Below are positions 26,016-34,928 of a stretch of DNA of 64,000 nt, piece by piece. The stretch comes from Bacteroidales bacterium (lineage in GTDB: Bacteria > Bacteroidota > Bacteroidia > Bacteroidales > GCA-2748055). Every line of letters starts with the position of its first letter. Positions within the stretch are counted from its first letter, which is position 1. The translations under genes and the position numbers were made by a program. The notes beneath the pieces are model-generated. The model was not told the DNA's origin. It searched no databases and saw only the letters and a list, made by a program, of their open reading frames with translations. The stretch is from positions 124,001 through 188,000 of the forward strand of contig JACJXF010000001.1 of the NCBI GenBank assembly GCA_020636775.1, given 5' to 3'.

Positions 26016-27206
26016 ATGCTTACATTAAATAAAATACTTTTTGTCGCAACTGCTTTCCTCTTGTTTAGCTGTGGAGGCAATAATTCCAACAGTGATAATT
26101 CAGGCAGGGCTCATAAATTCAGCATTGAAGGGAGCTTTGAGCATGGCGCCGGAAAACCGCTTTATCTGCAGAAAATCGGTGTGGAGAATTTTATACCTGT
26201 TGATACAACGACCCTTGATAATGAGGGCCGGTTTTCCTTTACTGCTTCCACTGAAGGTCCGGAATTCTTTATTCTCAGAACTGAGACGGGCCCTTTCATA
26301 AACCTAATTCTCTATGGAAAGGAAAAAATTAAGGTTCTTGCCGATTACGATTCAATTCAAAAGTATACCATAAATGGTTCTGAGGAGTCGGCAAAAATCC
26401 AGGAACTAAACGCGCAAACATTCAAGGTTATAAGTGAAATAGACAAGTTCAGTGCGCAAAGCCGCGACAGTATTAATAGTCCGAACTACACAAAAATAAT
26501 GGTAAAAAACAACGAGGCTTTCAAGGAACTTATGAATGGGCTGAGAGAATACTCTGATAAGTTTATTTCTGATAATCAGGGCTCTCTTATTAGTCTGCTT
26601 GCATTGTATGGACAGGTGGGACAACAAATGATGGTGTTCCACCCGGTAGATGATATTGAAGTTTATGAAAGAGTGGATTCATCACTGTTTTCGAAATACC
26701 CCGATCTGCCGCTGGCTAAAGATCTGCATCAATATATCGCCTCGGTGAAGGCACAGATTGCTGCCCAGCAGGCTCCCTCAGGTTCACCAGCCATTGGTAC
26801 CGAAGTCCCGGATATTTCCCTTCCTTCACCCGATGGGAAAATTATTAAACTTTCCTCCCTGAGAGGTAAAATTGTATTGCTCGATTTCTGGGCAAGCTGG
26901 TGTCAGCCATGCCGGCACGAAAACCCCAATCTTGTTGAAAATTATGCGAAATATCATTCCAAAGGGTTTGAAATTTATCAGGTATCCCTCGATAAAACCC
27001 GCGAGGATTGGCTAAAAGGAATCAAGGATGACAAGCTTAGCTGGACGCATGTAAGTGAATTAAAATACTGGGAATCAGCAGTAGTAAAGGAATTTAATAT
27101 ACAGGGGATACCTTCAAATTTCCTTCTTGACAAGGATGGAAAAATTATTGCAACAAATCTCCGGGGACCGGATCTCGGAGCCAAACTTGAAGAAATTTTT
27201 AAATAG
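26016..27206 (+). CDS. TlpA-like thiol-disulfide oxidoreductase lipoprotein (DUF4369 + thioredoxin)
   Basis: The ATG at 26016 gives 396 residues and a clean lipoprotein signal (LFVATAFLLFSCGGN). A TTG at 25959 would put 19 extra residues before it. The N-terminal half is the DUF4369-type beta domain of Bacteroidota thioredoxin lipoproteins. From about residue 255 the thioredoxin-like domain has the active site FWASWCQPCRHENP (C-x-x-C) and the cis-Pro loop IQGIPSNFLLDKDG. It should act in the periplasm as a reductant of disulfides, possibly in cytochrome maturation or stress. A paralogue without cysteines follows 9 bases later. Confidence 0.92.
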   Translation: MLTLNKILFVATAFLLFSCGGNNSNSDNSGRAHKFSIEGSFEHGAGKPLYLQKIGVENFIPVDTTTLDNEGRFSFTASTEGPEFFILRTETGPFINLILYGKEKIKVLADYDSIQKYTINGSEESAKIQELNAQTFKVISEIDKFSAQSRDSINSPNYTKIMVKNNEAFKELMNGLREYSDKFISDNQGSLISLLALYGQVGQQMMVFHPVDDIEVYERVDSSLFSKYPDLPLAKDLHQYIASVKAQIAAQQAPSGSPAIGTEVPDISLPSPDGKIIKLSSLRGKIVLLDFWASWCQPCRHENPNLVENYAKYHSKGFEIYQVSLDKTREDWLKGIKDDKLSWTHVSELKYWESAVVKEFNIQGIPSNFLLDKDGKIIATNLRGPDLGAKLEEIFK

Positions 27207-27215
27207 CTGAAAAGA

Positions 27216-28367
27216 ATGAATAAAATAGTATTATTTCTGCTTCTGTCTGTCATTGCTGTATCCTGCAAAAACAAGTCTAATACAGAAATTCAGGGCCAGT
27301 TTCGAAACACTCAGAAAAATTCCCTGAAACTGGAATACCTTGATATCAATAAGACTATACTGATAGATTCCATTGGTTTAAAAAAAGACGGAAGTTTCAG
27401 TTTTAAGCTTACTGTTGATCAGCCGGGATTATACATTTTGAGAAATGAAGACGGCAAAATTATCAGCCTTCTGGTTTCGCCTGGTGAAGACATCAGGATA
27501 GAAGGTGATTATAAGGATTTCGACCGTCATTACAGCGTTATGGGCTCTACTGAATCGGAGTTCATCCGTCAGCTCGTCGAAAAACTTAACGATACCAGGG
27601 CGCAGCTCAAAATGCTTGACAGTACGTATAAAGCAGATCCCTCGGTGAGCGGAGATAAAATTGCTGAATATCTGAAGCACAGAAAAGACATTATTAAAGA
27701 ACAACGGGATTTTTCAATATCTTTTATTATTGAGCACCTGTCGTCGGTTGCAAGTATATATGCCCTTTATCAGAAGCTCAATCCGGAAGAACTTGTTTTA
27801 AGCGAAAACAAGGATATTCAGTACATGAAAATTGTAGCCGACAGCCTCTCTGTTAAATATCCCGGTTCCTCCTTTGTAACAAGTTTTGTGCATGATGCCC
27901 GTGCCGCAGAAACAAGGTACAATAATCTGATTGGTTTGCAGAAAAAAATGAAGCAGGCTGAGGCAGGAATTCCCGACATCAGCTTTCCTGATCCTTCCGG
28001 GGCCATAAGAAATCTATCCTCCTTAAAAGGGAAAATTGTTCTTCTCTATTTCTGGTCGGTGTATTCTGATGAAAGCAAAAAACAGAATCCGGTATTTGAA
28101 AGGATCTACAGGAAATACAAAAACAAAGGTTTTGAAATTTTTGCCGTCTGTCTGGATACAAAACCTGATAACTGGTTAAAAATGATCAAATTTGATGAAC
28201 TCAGTTTTATCAATACCTTCGGACCAGAGTTTGTGGATTCCCCGGCTTCCAGAATTTACAACCTGCAGGCTGTTCCTGCAAATTACCTCCTCGACAGGGA
28301 AGGGAATATACTCGCACGTAACCTTTATGGAAGTGAACTTGAAAAATGGCTGGATAACAAACTCTGA
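27216..28367 (+). CDS. TlpA-like lipoprotein lacking the catalytic cysteines
   Basis: This 383-residue paralogue of the preceding gene has a lipoprotein signal (IVLFLLLSVIAVSCKNK), a DUF4369-like N-terminal half and a C-terminal thioredoxin fold. Where the neighbour has FWASWCQPCRHENP, this protein has FWSVYSDESKKQNP, so both active-site Cys are Ser. The cis-Pro loop is kept (LQAVPANYLLDREG). It cannot do thiol redox chemistry at this site. It may be a binding partner of the active paralogue, or may have moved to another role. The reading frame is intact, so it is not an obvious pseudogene. Confidence 0.88.
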   Translation: MNKIVLFLLLSVIAVSCKNKSNTEIQGQFRNTQKNSLKLEYLDINKTILIDSIGLKKDGSFSFKLTVDQPGLYILRNEDGKIISLLVSPGEDIRIEGDYKDFDRHYSVMGSTESEFIRQLVEKLNDTRAQLKMLDSTYKADPSVSGDKIAEYLKHRKDIIKEQRDFSISFIIEHLSSVASIYALYQKLNPEELVLSENKDIQYMKIVADSLSVKYPGSSFVTSFVHDARAAETRYNNLIGLQKKMKQAEAGIPDISFPDPSGAIRNLSSLKGKIVLLYFWSVYSDESKKQNPVFERIYRKYKNKGFEIFAVCLDTKPDNWLKMIKFDELSFINTFGPEFVDSPASRIYNLQAVPANYLLDREGNILARNLYGSELEKWLDNKL

Positions 28368-28375
28368 GTTTTGTG

Positions 28376-29143
28376 ATGCAATTACCTGAACATCAAAAGA
28401 TATATTTTGTGTCCGATGCCCACCTTGGACATCCCCCCAGAGAGAAAAGTCTGGAAAGGGAAAAACTACTTATTCGCTGGCTTGATGAAGTGCGACGCGA
28501 TGCCCATTCCATATACCTTTTGGGAGATATCTTTGATTACTGGTTTGAGTACCGGAAGGTGGTGCCCAGAGGATTCACCCGCCTCCTGGGTAAAATTGCC
28601 GAAATTACCGACTCCGGAATTCCTGTTTACTTCTTTACAGGCAACCATGATGTCTGGGTCTTCGACTATCTTCCGGAAGAGGTCGGGATTGAGGTCTGCC
28701 GCCATCCCCTGAAAATTGAGATTAACCAAAAACGATTTTTTATTGCCCATGGTGACGGACTCGGACCCTATGACAGAGGATATAAGATAATTAAATCGTT
28801 TTTTACCAACCGGGTTTTGCAATGGCTCTATGCCAGGATTCATCCGAATGCCTCTATTGCATTTGCTCACCGCTGGTCGAAGCATAGCCGGCTTTCCAAA
28901 GATGCCTCACTCCCATTCCTTGGAGAAGATAAGGAACACCAGGTTCTCTTCTCCAAATCAGTACTTGAAAATGAGCATTTCGACTTTTTTATTTACGGGC
29001 ACCGGCACCTGCCTCTCGACCTGAAAATTGCTGAACACAGTAGGTTAATCTGCCTTGGCGACTGGTTTATTAATTTTACCTATGCTGTTTTTGACGGGAA
29101 GAATATGGAGTTGAAATCATTCCTGCCATCCGGAAAGCAATAA
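28376..29143 (+). CDS. lpxH: UDP-2,3-diacylglucosamine diphosphatase (lipid A synthesis)
   Basis: This metallophosphoesterase cleaves UDP-2,3-diacylglucosamine to lipid X, a step in lipid A synthesis at the inner membrane. It has the ordered metal-binding motifs SDAHLGHP, GDIFDYWFEY, GNHDVWVFDY, FIAHGDGLGPYD and YGHRHLPLDL, with the lpxH-type spacing in about 255 residues. A GTG at 28373 in frame is possible, but the ATG at 28376 is preferred. It begins 8 bases after the TlpA-like gene and is probably co-transcribed with it. It implies a Gram-negative outer membrane. Confidence 0.93.
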   Translation: MQLPEHQKIYFVSDAHLGHPPREKSLEREKLLIRWLDEVRRDAHSIYLLGDIFDYWFEYRKVVPRGFTRLLGKIAEITDSGIPVYFFTGNHDVWVFDYLPEEVGIEVCRHPLKIEINQKRFFIAHGDGLGPYDRGYKIIKSFFTNRVLQWLYARIHPNASIAFAHRWSKHSRLSKDASLPFLGEDKEHQVLFSKSVLENEHFDFFIYGHRHLPLDLKIAEHSRLICLGDWFINFTYAVFDGKNMELKSFLPSGKQ

Positions 29144-29479
29144 CCAGCTTATGCTTTCCTTTGCCTCCACATAAAACCAGTCCATTTGCAAATTCGGTTA
29201 TTGGAGTGTAATTTTATTTTTAATGAAATAAGAGAAATCAGGCTTTTTGAGCTTTGGTATGAAATTTTTTAATCCGGGGAGAGTTTTACGAATTTTTAAA
29301 TATTAAGCACAGTGCCGCTGGGCGGGAAAGCTAATTCGCAGATTATATACCGTTCTAATTACTCTGTATAAAAAAACTTGCAAGCTTAATTATCCAAAAA
29401 TTGTGCAAAATTTTATTCACAAATTTAAATTGTATAAAAAATGGAACAGTCTTTGCTAATTCCCTTCAAAATTAAAGTT
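29144..29479. other. Intergenic region, no gene seen
   Basis: This is a 336-base AT-rich spacer between lpxH and the DUF4139 gene. I see no tRNA, no convincing hairpin with a T-tract and no exact TAnnTTTG promoter. A loose inverted pair TTGTG...CACAA lies near 29400-29425. A possible upstream start of the next gene (29441) is discussed there. Confidence 0.5.
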
Positions 29480-31090
29480 ATGAAAAAGAATCTTTTCCTT
29501 AGCATCGTATTATCGGGTCTTTCGGGACTGTCGCTTTTCGCCGCAGATAATATCAAAACCATCAATCCAAAAATTACACATGTTACGGTTTTTCCCTCCT
29601 CTGCACAGCTGACGTCATCAGCCGACATTTCTCTGGCACAGGGCACAAACACCCTGATTCTTCAGGGACTTTCGCCATATATTGATAAACAGAGTCTGCA
29701 GGTAAAAGGGAAGGGGAAATTCATGGTACTCTCAGCCGGATTTCAGGAAAATATCATAACAGGTTTGCAGGACAATGTGGAAATTGAAGTACTTAAAAAG
29801 AAAATTGAAGATATAACAGGGAAGATTGAGGAGGAAAAACTTCAAACAGGAATTCTAAAGGAGGAGGAATCGTTCCTGATAAGCAATAAGGAGGTTGGAG
29901 GGAAAAATGAAAGCATGGACGCCGCAAATTTCAAATTACTTTTTGATTTTTATAAAACCAGTCTTAGCCAGGTAAGGACAGAAATTTATAACAGGGGAAT
30001 AAAAATCCGTGATCTGGAGAAAGAGCAGTCAAAGCTAAAGGCACAGCTCCAGGCATTGCAGACAGGCAGTAACCTGTCATCAAATCAGCTTACACTTGTC
30101 CTTAAGGCGGATGCAGCCTGTACCGGAAGTATTGAGATCAATTATCTTGTTCAGGCAGCCGGCTGGTATCCTTCATACGATATACGGGTAAATAAGCTTT
30201 CTGAGCCTGTTTCCTTAATCTATAAGGCCAACGTATACCAGAATACCGGAGTGCCCTGGGAAAACGTAAACCTGAGCTTTTCAAATGCGAATCCCAGTCT
30301 GGGTGGAAATGTTCCCATCCTTTATCCCTGGTACCTCAACTTTTACGTTCCAAACACTTATAGTTATCAGAAAATGGATAAGAAGTCGGCTCCCGCTGTA
30401 ATGGCTGAATCTGCCATTATGGAAGATTCTGATATAAGAGGGATGGCTTCCATACCAGTTGGATTCACCAGCTCAAGTAACACCACAAGTCTCGAGTTTC
30501 AGGTAGATCTGCCCTATTCCATCCCCAACGGTGGTGAGGCCAAGAGTATCGACATGATGCATATAGAGCTTCCTGCCAGTTTCCGCTACCAGGCTGTGCC
30601 CAAATCAGAAAAGGCTGCCTTCCTTATTGCCCGCATTAGCGACTGGCAGCAATACGACCTGCTGGATGGTGAGGCAAATCTCTATTTTGAAAATACCTAT
30701 GTTGGGAAATCACAGCTAAGTATTCAAATGATTTCCGATACTCTGGATATTAGTCTGGGAAGGGATATGGGAATAGTCCTTAAAAGAGAAAAAAGAAAAG
30801 ACTACACAAGCGAAAAATTTATCGGACCCAATAAAGTTGTTGCCCGCTCATGGGAAATCACCGTTAAAAATAACAAGAAGGAAGCTGTAAAGATGCAACT
30901 CAGCGATCAGGTCCCGGTTTCACAGAACAAGGATATCACAGTTGAGATCACTGAACTCAGCGGAGGAAAGATAAATGCCCCCACTGGTATTGTAACATGG
31001 GATATTAATCTGGATGCAGGTCAATCCAAAACCCTGATAATCAGTTATACAGTGAAATTTCCCAAAGACAGCAACGTACTGCTTGAATAG
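29480..31090 (+). CDS. DUF4139-domain protein (mucoidy inhibitor MuiA-like)
   Basis: From the ATG at 29480 the protein is 536 residues with a signal peptide (KKNLFLSIVLSGLSGLSLFAA). The first ATG at 29441 would add 13 residues before it. An N-terminal DUF4140-like domain (KITHVTVFPSSAQLTSSADISL) is followed by a coiled-coil segment (about 90-185). The DUF4139 beta-domain (WYPSYDIRVNKLSEPVSLIYKANVYQNTG) and a late conserved part (VARSWEITVKNNKKEAVKM) come next. Members are secreted or periplasmic. The function is not established beyond an effect on mucoidy in one pseudomonad. Confidence 0.88.
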   Translation: MKKNLFLSIVLSGLSGLSLFAADNIKTINPKITHVTVFPSSAQLTSSADISLAQGTNTLILQGLSPYIDKQSLQVKGKGKFMVLSAGFQENIITGLQDNVEIEVLKKKIEDITGKIEEEKLQTGILKEEESFLISNKEVGGKNESMDAANFKLLFDFYKTSLSQVRTEIYNRGIKIRDLEKEQSKLKAQLQALQTGSNLSSNQLTLVLKADAACTGSIEINYLVQAAGWYPSYDIRVNKLSEPVSLIYKANVYQNTGVPWENVNLSFSNANPSLGGNVPILYPWYLNFYVPNTYSYQKMDKKSAPAVMAESAIMEDSDIRGMASIPVGFTSSSNTTSLEFQVDLPYSIPNGGEAKSIDMMHIELPASFRYQAVPKSEKAAFLIARISDWQQYDLLDGEANLYFENTYVGKSQLSIQMISDTLDISLGRDMGIVLKREKRKDYTSEKFIGPNKVVARSWEITVKNNKKEAVKMQLSDQVPVSQNKDITVEITELSGGKINAPTGIVTWDINLDAGQSKTLIISYTVKFPKDSNVLLE

Positions 31091-31130
31091 GCAGTTCAGA
31101 TCATCTCAGGGAAAATGTTAAAAACCCGGA

Positions 31131-31161
31131 TTGATTTAATAAAGAAAATAAGATACCTTTA
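31131..31161 (+). promoter_or_regulatory. Putative promoter of corA
   Basis: TTG (31131-31133) and TACCTTTA (31154-31161) are separated by 20 bases. This is the Bacteroidota layout, with one mismatch in the -7 box. The predicted start of transcription falls near 31168, very close to the TTG start codon of corA at 31177. Confidence 0.45.
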
Positions 31162-31176
31162 TCCAAAACAAGTGCT

Positions 31177-32151
31177 TTGGCTGATTGTATAATTTATAAC
31201 AAGGAAGAATCAACAGTACTGAGTGGTATTGGGCTTGATCTGGCCAGTCAGGAAGTTTCTGAAGAATATGTAAAGTGGATAATAGCCGGATTGGATGAGG
31301 ATAAGTTTGTAACTAATATTGCGACTCATTTCGGAATACATCATCTGATTATTGAGGATTTTTTCAACAACTCTCATTTACCTAAATTCGAGGTTTTCGA
31401 GGACCATTATTTTCTCACCCTGAAAATAATGGACTACAGCGAAGAAGAAGATTCCTATCTCCTTCAGCACACCTCCCTCATACTTAAAAACAACATATTA
31501 TTTTGCTTTACAGTAAACCCGGCAAACATAGTTCTGGAGGATGTGAAAAAAAGAATCCAGGAAAGCATTGGATTTCTTCGCTTACGTGGAGCTGATTATC
31601 TGTTTTACAGGATCATTGACCTTATTGTTGACCAGTACATTGGAGCCGTGAATATTATCCGGAATACCATAGATGATCTGGAAGACCGCACTGTTGAAGG
31701 AGACACATCTGATATCACCCCTGAAATTCTGGATTTAAAAAGAAAAATAAGTTCGCTGCGCCGGATAATGGAGCCCCTACGGGAAGAAATCATCCGTCTT
31801 AAAAATACAGCCCCTGGTTTGATTGATACAGGAGCTCATACCTATTTCCAGGATATTCTCGATCATTTAAATTCGGGCATTTCTGCACTTGAGTCGTTCA
31901 GGGATATTTTGACCGACATGATGGAACTCCGCCTTGCCCAGGTAAGTCACAGTATGAACCAGGTGATGAAAACCCTGACCGTTGTATCAACCTTGTTTAT
32001 TCCCCTTACCTTTCTGGCCGGTGTTTACGGTATGAATTTCCCGGGAATGCCGGAGATGCACTGGAAGTGGGGCTATCCTTTTTTCTGGATTCTAATCCTT
32101 ATCACCGGACTCATCATGCTCCTCTACATGAGAAGCAAAAAATGGTTCTAA
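31177..32151 (+). CDS. corA: CorA-family magnesium/divalent-cation channel
   Basis: This 324-residue protein has the family layout: an N-terminal acidic alpha/beta cytoplasmic domain, a long helical stalk (about 150-260), and two C-terminal membrane helices. The first membrane helix ends in the selectivity motif YGMNFPGMPE. CorA forms pentameric Mg2+ (or Co2+/Ni2+) channels. No in-frame ATG exists between the upstream stop at 31132 and this position, so TTG at 31177 is the best start. The promoter match 16 bases upstream predicts an almost leaderless transcript. It converges with hppA. Confidence 0.94.
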   Translation: MADCIIYNKEESTVLSGIGLDLASQEVSEEYVKWIIAGLDEDKFVTNIATHFGIHHLIIEDFFNNSHLPKFEVFEDHYFLTLKIMDYSEEEDSYLLQHTSLILKNNILFCFTVNPANIVLEDVKKRIQESIGFLRLRGADYLFYRIIDLIVDQYIGAVNIIRNTIDDLEDRTVEGDTSDITPEILDLKRKISSLRRIMEPLREEIIRLKNTAPGLIDTGAHTYFQDILDHLNSGISALESFRDILTDMMELRLAQVSHSMNQVMKTLTVVSTLFIPLTFLAGVYGMNFPGMPEMHWKWGYPFFWILILITGLIMLLYMRSKKWF

Positions 32152-32154
32152 AAA

Positions 32155-32182
32155 AAACGGATGAGGAAGACCCCATCCGTTT
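32155..32182 (-). terminator. Bidirectional terminator between corA and hppA
   Basis: AAACGGATG (32155-32163) and CATCCGTTT (32174-32182) form a 9-bp stem with a 10-base loop. On the - strand it is followed by a run of eight T, which makes it a strong terminator for hppA. On the + strand the stem ends in TTTC and can also stop corA transcription. Confidence 0.8.
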
Positions 32183-32203
32183 CAATTTCAGTAAAATAAA
32201 TTT

Positions 32204-34501
32204 TTAGAATAAGCTAAGTGTTACGGTTAATCCTGCCATTACAACAGAAACCATTGTCATAAGCTTAATAAGTATATTCAAAGAAGGACCTGCTGTATCT
32301 TTAAAAGGATCACCTACAGTATCTCCAACAACACCAGCTTTATGAGCATCACTTCCTTTGCCGCCGAAGTTACCTTTTTCAATATACTTCTTGGCATTAT
32401 CCCATGCACCTCCAGAATTGTTCAACATGGATGCAAAAGTAAAACCTGTTGTCAGTCCACCTGCAATTAATCCAACTACTCCGGAAACCCCTAAAACAAC
32501 GCCAACAGCAATTGGAACCGCTATAGCAATTAGTGAGGGAACAACCATTTCTCTTTGTGCTCCTTTGGTTGAGATAGCAACACATTTAGCATATTCAGGA
32601 AGACCTGTACCTTCCATGATACCGGGGATTTCCTTAAACTGTCTTCTCACTTCTTCAACCATTGAACCTGCGGCACGACCTACAGCCTTCATGGTCATGG
32701 CTGAGAAAAGGAAAGCCATCATGGAACCCAGGAATATACCTCCCAAAAGCATGGGGTTAAAAAGGGTCAGATCATAGGCTTCCGCAAAATCCTTAATGGT
32801 GGCAGCAGTAACCAGAACAACTCTTTCTCCTTCGTGTGCAACCGGAATAATAGCAGCTTTGGCATTGTAGAAAATGATATTCCCTACTTCTTTTATGCCG
32901 TCAGATTTATCAGCCAGCTTACCGATCCAGAGTTTTACCTCTTCAATATAGGCTGCCAATAGAGCCAGAGCAGTTAAGGCAGCAGAGCCAATGGCGAAAC
33001 CTTTACCGGTTGCTGCAGTGGTATTACCAAGCATATCCAGAGCATCGGTTCTTTCCCTTACTTCTTTTGGAAGATGAGCCATTTCAGCGTTTCCACCGGC
33101 ATTGTCGGCAATAGGACCAAAAGCGTCGGTTGCAAGGGTAATTCCTAAGGTTGACAGCATACCAACGGCAGCAAAACCGATTCCATATACTCCCTGTGCG
33201 AAATCGTGGAATCCACCTGCAAAACCATAAGCAGCAAGAATACCTGCTACGATGGTAACTACCGGAATCCATGTGGAAAACATTCCAACAGCCAAACCAT
33301 CGATGATAGTGGTAGCAGGACCACTCAGAGCCTGTCGTGCAATACCCTGTGTGGGTTTGTATTCATCAGATGTAAAATATTCGGTTCCCTGACCAATAAT
33401 AACACCAGCGGTGAGTCCGGAAACAACAGCACCAAATACACCCCAGGTAATCCAGTCGAAATAAGCCATAACAGCAAGAACGATCAAGATCAGAAACGAG
33501 CTTCCGCCAGTTCCCAGCAGCAAAGCATTTAAAAGACTTTTTTGGGTAGCCGATTCCTTCGTACGTACCATAAATATTCCGATTATGGAAAGAATAATTC
33601 CAACTGCAGCAACAATCATCGGGGCAATAACTGCGGTAGCCTGATCTTTTCCGGCCACAAAAGGAAGGGCAGCACCAAGGGCAGCAGTAGCCAGAATGGA
33701 ACCTGCGTAGGATTCATAAAGGTCAGCACCCATACCAGCTACGTCTCCAACATTGTCTCCAACGTTATCAGCAATGGTAGCAGGGTTTCTGGGATCATCC
33801 TCAGGAATTCCGGCTTCAACTTTTCCAACAAGGTCAGCACCCACATCGGCAGCTTTTGTAAATATACCTCCGCCAACGCGGGCAAATAATGCCTGAGTGG
33901 AAGCACCCATACCGAATGTAAGCATGGTAGCTGTTATCTCAATTAACTTGGCATGCTCGGTAGTTCCTGCATTAACAAAATGCAATCCTAAAAAGCTGAG
34001 TCCGGTCTCCATATGCTCAGGAGTGTAAACCCATTTGGTGAGGATCAGGTACCAGGCTGAAATATCAAGAATGGCAAATCCAACCACCACAAGACCCATT
34101 ACAGCACCTGAACGGAAGGCAATGGTAAGTCCTTTGTTAAGCGATTGAGAAGCTCCGTGGGCTGTACGGGCGGAAGCATTGGTAGCCGTTTTCATTCCAA
34201 GATATCCGCAAAGTCCTGAGAAAAAACCTCCGGTTAAAAATGCAACAGGAACAAAGGGATTCTGAACACCCAGATAAGCCAATCCGGTGAGGATTAAAAC
34301 GAGGATAATAAAAATCTTTCCAACCACTTTATACTGGCTGGACAGATATGCCATCGCTCCCTCCCTTACATATTTTGCAATTTCCTTCATCCGGTCGGTA
34401 CCTTCAGAATTCTTCATCATATCCTGATAGAAATACCAGGCAAATGCCAAAGCTGCAAGAGACGCCAGGGGCACAAACCAAAATAATGCATCTGAATTCA
34501 T
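32204..34501 (-). CDS. hppA: Membrane-bound K+-dependent sodium/proton-pumping pyrophosphatase
   Basis: This 765-residue integral membrane enzyme couples PPi hydrolysis to ion pumping. The PPi-binding signature is in the stretch with NPATIADNVGDNVGDVAGMG. GNTTAATGKG carries Ala at the position where K+-independent enzymes have Lys, so K+ dependence is predicted. The Glu in DLYESYAGSI is in the position seen in Na+- or Na+/H+-pumping members. I therefore infer a Na+ or dual Na+/H+ pump. It is a single gene with its own terminator and a long upstream spacer. It fits the two PPi-type phosphofructokinases further on. Confidence 0.95.
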   Translation of the reverse strand: MNSDALFWFVPLASLAALAFAWYFYQDMMKNSEGTDRMKEIAKYVREGAMAYLSSQYKVVGKIFIILVLILTGLAYLGVQNPFVPVAFLTGGFFSGLCGYLGMKTATNASARTAHGASQSLNKGLTIAFRSGAVMGLVVVGFAILDISAWYLILTKWVYTPEHMETGLSFLGLHFVNAGTTEHAKLIEITATMLTFGMGASTQALFARVGGGIFTKAADVGADLVGKVEAGIPEDDPRNPATIADNVGDNVGDVAGMGADLYESYAGSILATAALGAALPFVAGKDQATAVIAPMIVAAVGIILSIIGIFMVRTKESATQKSLLNALLLGTGGSSFLILIVLAVMAYFDWITWGVFGAVVSGLTAGVIIGQGTEYFTSDEYKPTQGIARQALSGPATTIIDGLAVGMFSTWIPVVTIVAGILAAYGFAGGFHDFAQGVYGIGFAAVGMLSTLGITLATDAFGPIADNAGGNAEMAHLPKEVRERTDALDMLGNTTAATGKGFAIGSAALTALALLAAYIEEVKLWIGKLADKSDGIKEVGNIIFYNAKAAIIPVAHEGERVVLVTAATIKDFAEAYDLTLFNPMLLGGIFLGSMMAFLFSAMTMKAVGRAAGSMVEEVRRQFKEIPGIMEGTGLPEYAKCVAISTKGAQREMVVPSLIAIAVPIAVGVVLGVSGVVGLIAGGLTTGFTFASMLNNSGGAWDNAKKYIEKGNFGGKGSDAHKAGVVGDTVGDPFKDTAGPSLNILIKLMTMVSVVMAGLTVTLSLF

Positions 34502-34928
34502 AATTGATTGCTTTTAGTTAAATTGTGAAACTATTATTGAAAATGTTAAATACGAAACCAATCGTTTGATTTCCCGCAGAAAATATTTCAAATATTAAGC
34601 AGGTTACCTTCAATGCTTATGAAATTTTTTGAAGGGCTAAAGATAAGTAAAATTGTATTTCAATTTCAAAGGCTATAAATGGGGTATACAATCAAATTCC
34701 TGATCAAAAACTCAGTTTTGATGTGAAGATCGGATGTAGAATTCTTATATACACTTGATATTGTTGCATTTACCTGTTTTGCATTGATAATATTTTTCAT
34801 TTTGCATTTTCAACTATTCCCCACTTCAGCCTCAAATCTATTCTCGTTCTAAATAACTTCTTACAGTTTGAGAATATCCAATACCGGGTTTCTTCTCTGA
34901 TATTAAGCCATAAATAAGACAAAGCTTA
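34502..34928. other. Intergenic region upstream of hppA
   Basis: This 427-base AT-rich spacer must contain the hppA promoter, but no exact TAnnTTTG element is seen on the - strand. A small inverted repeat TCAAAAACTCAGTTTTGA (34704-34721) is present. I see no RNA gene and no credible coding sequence. Confidence 0.5.
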
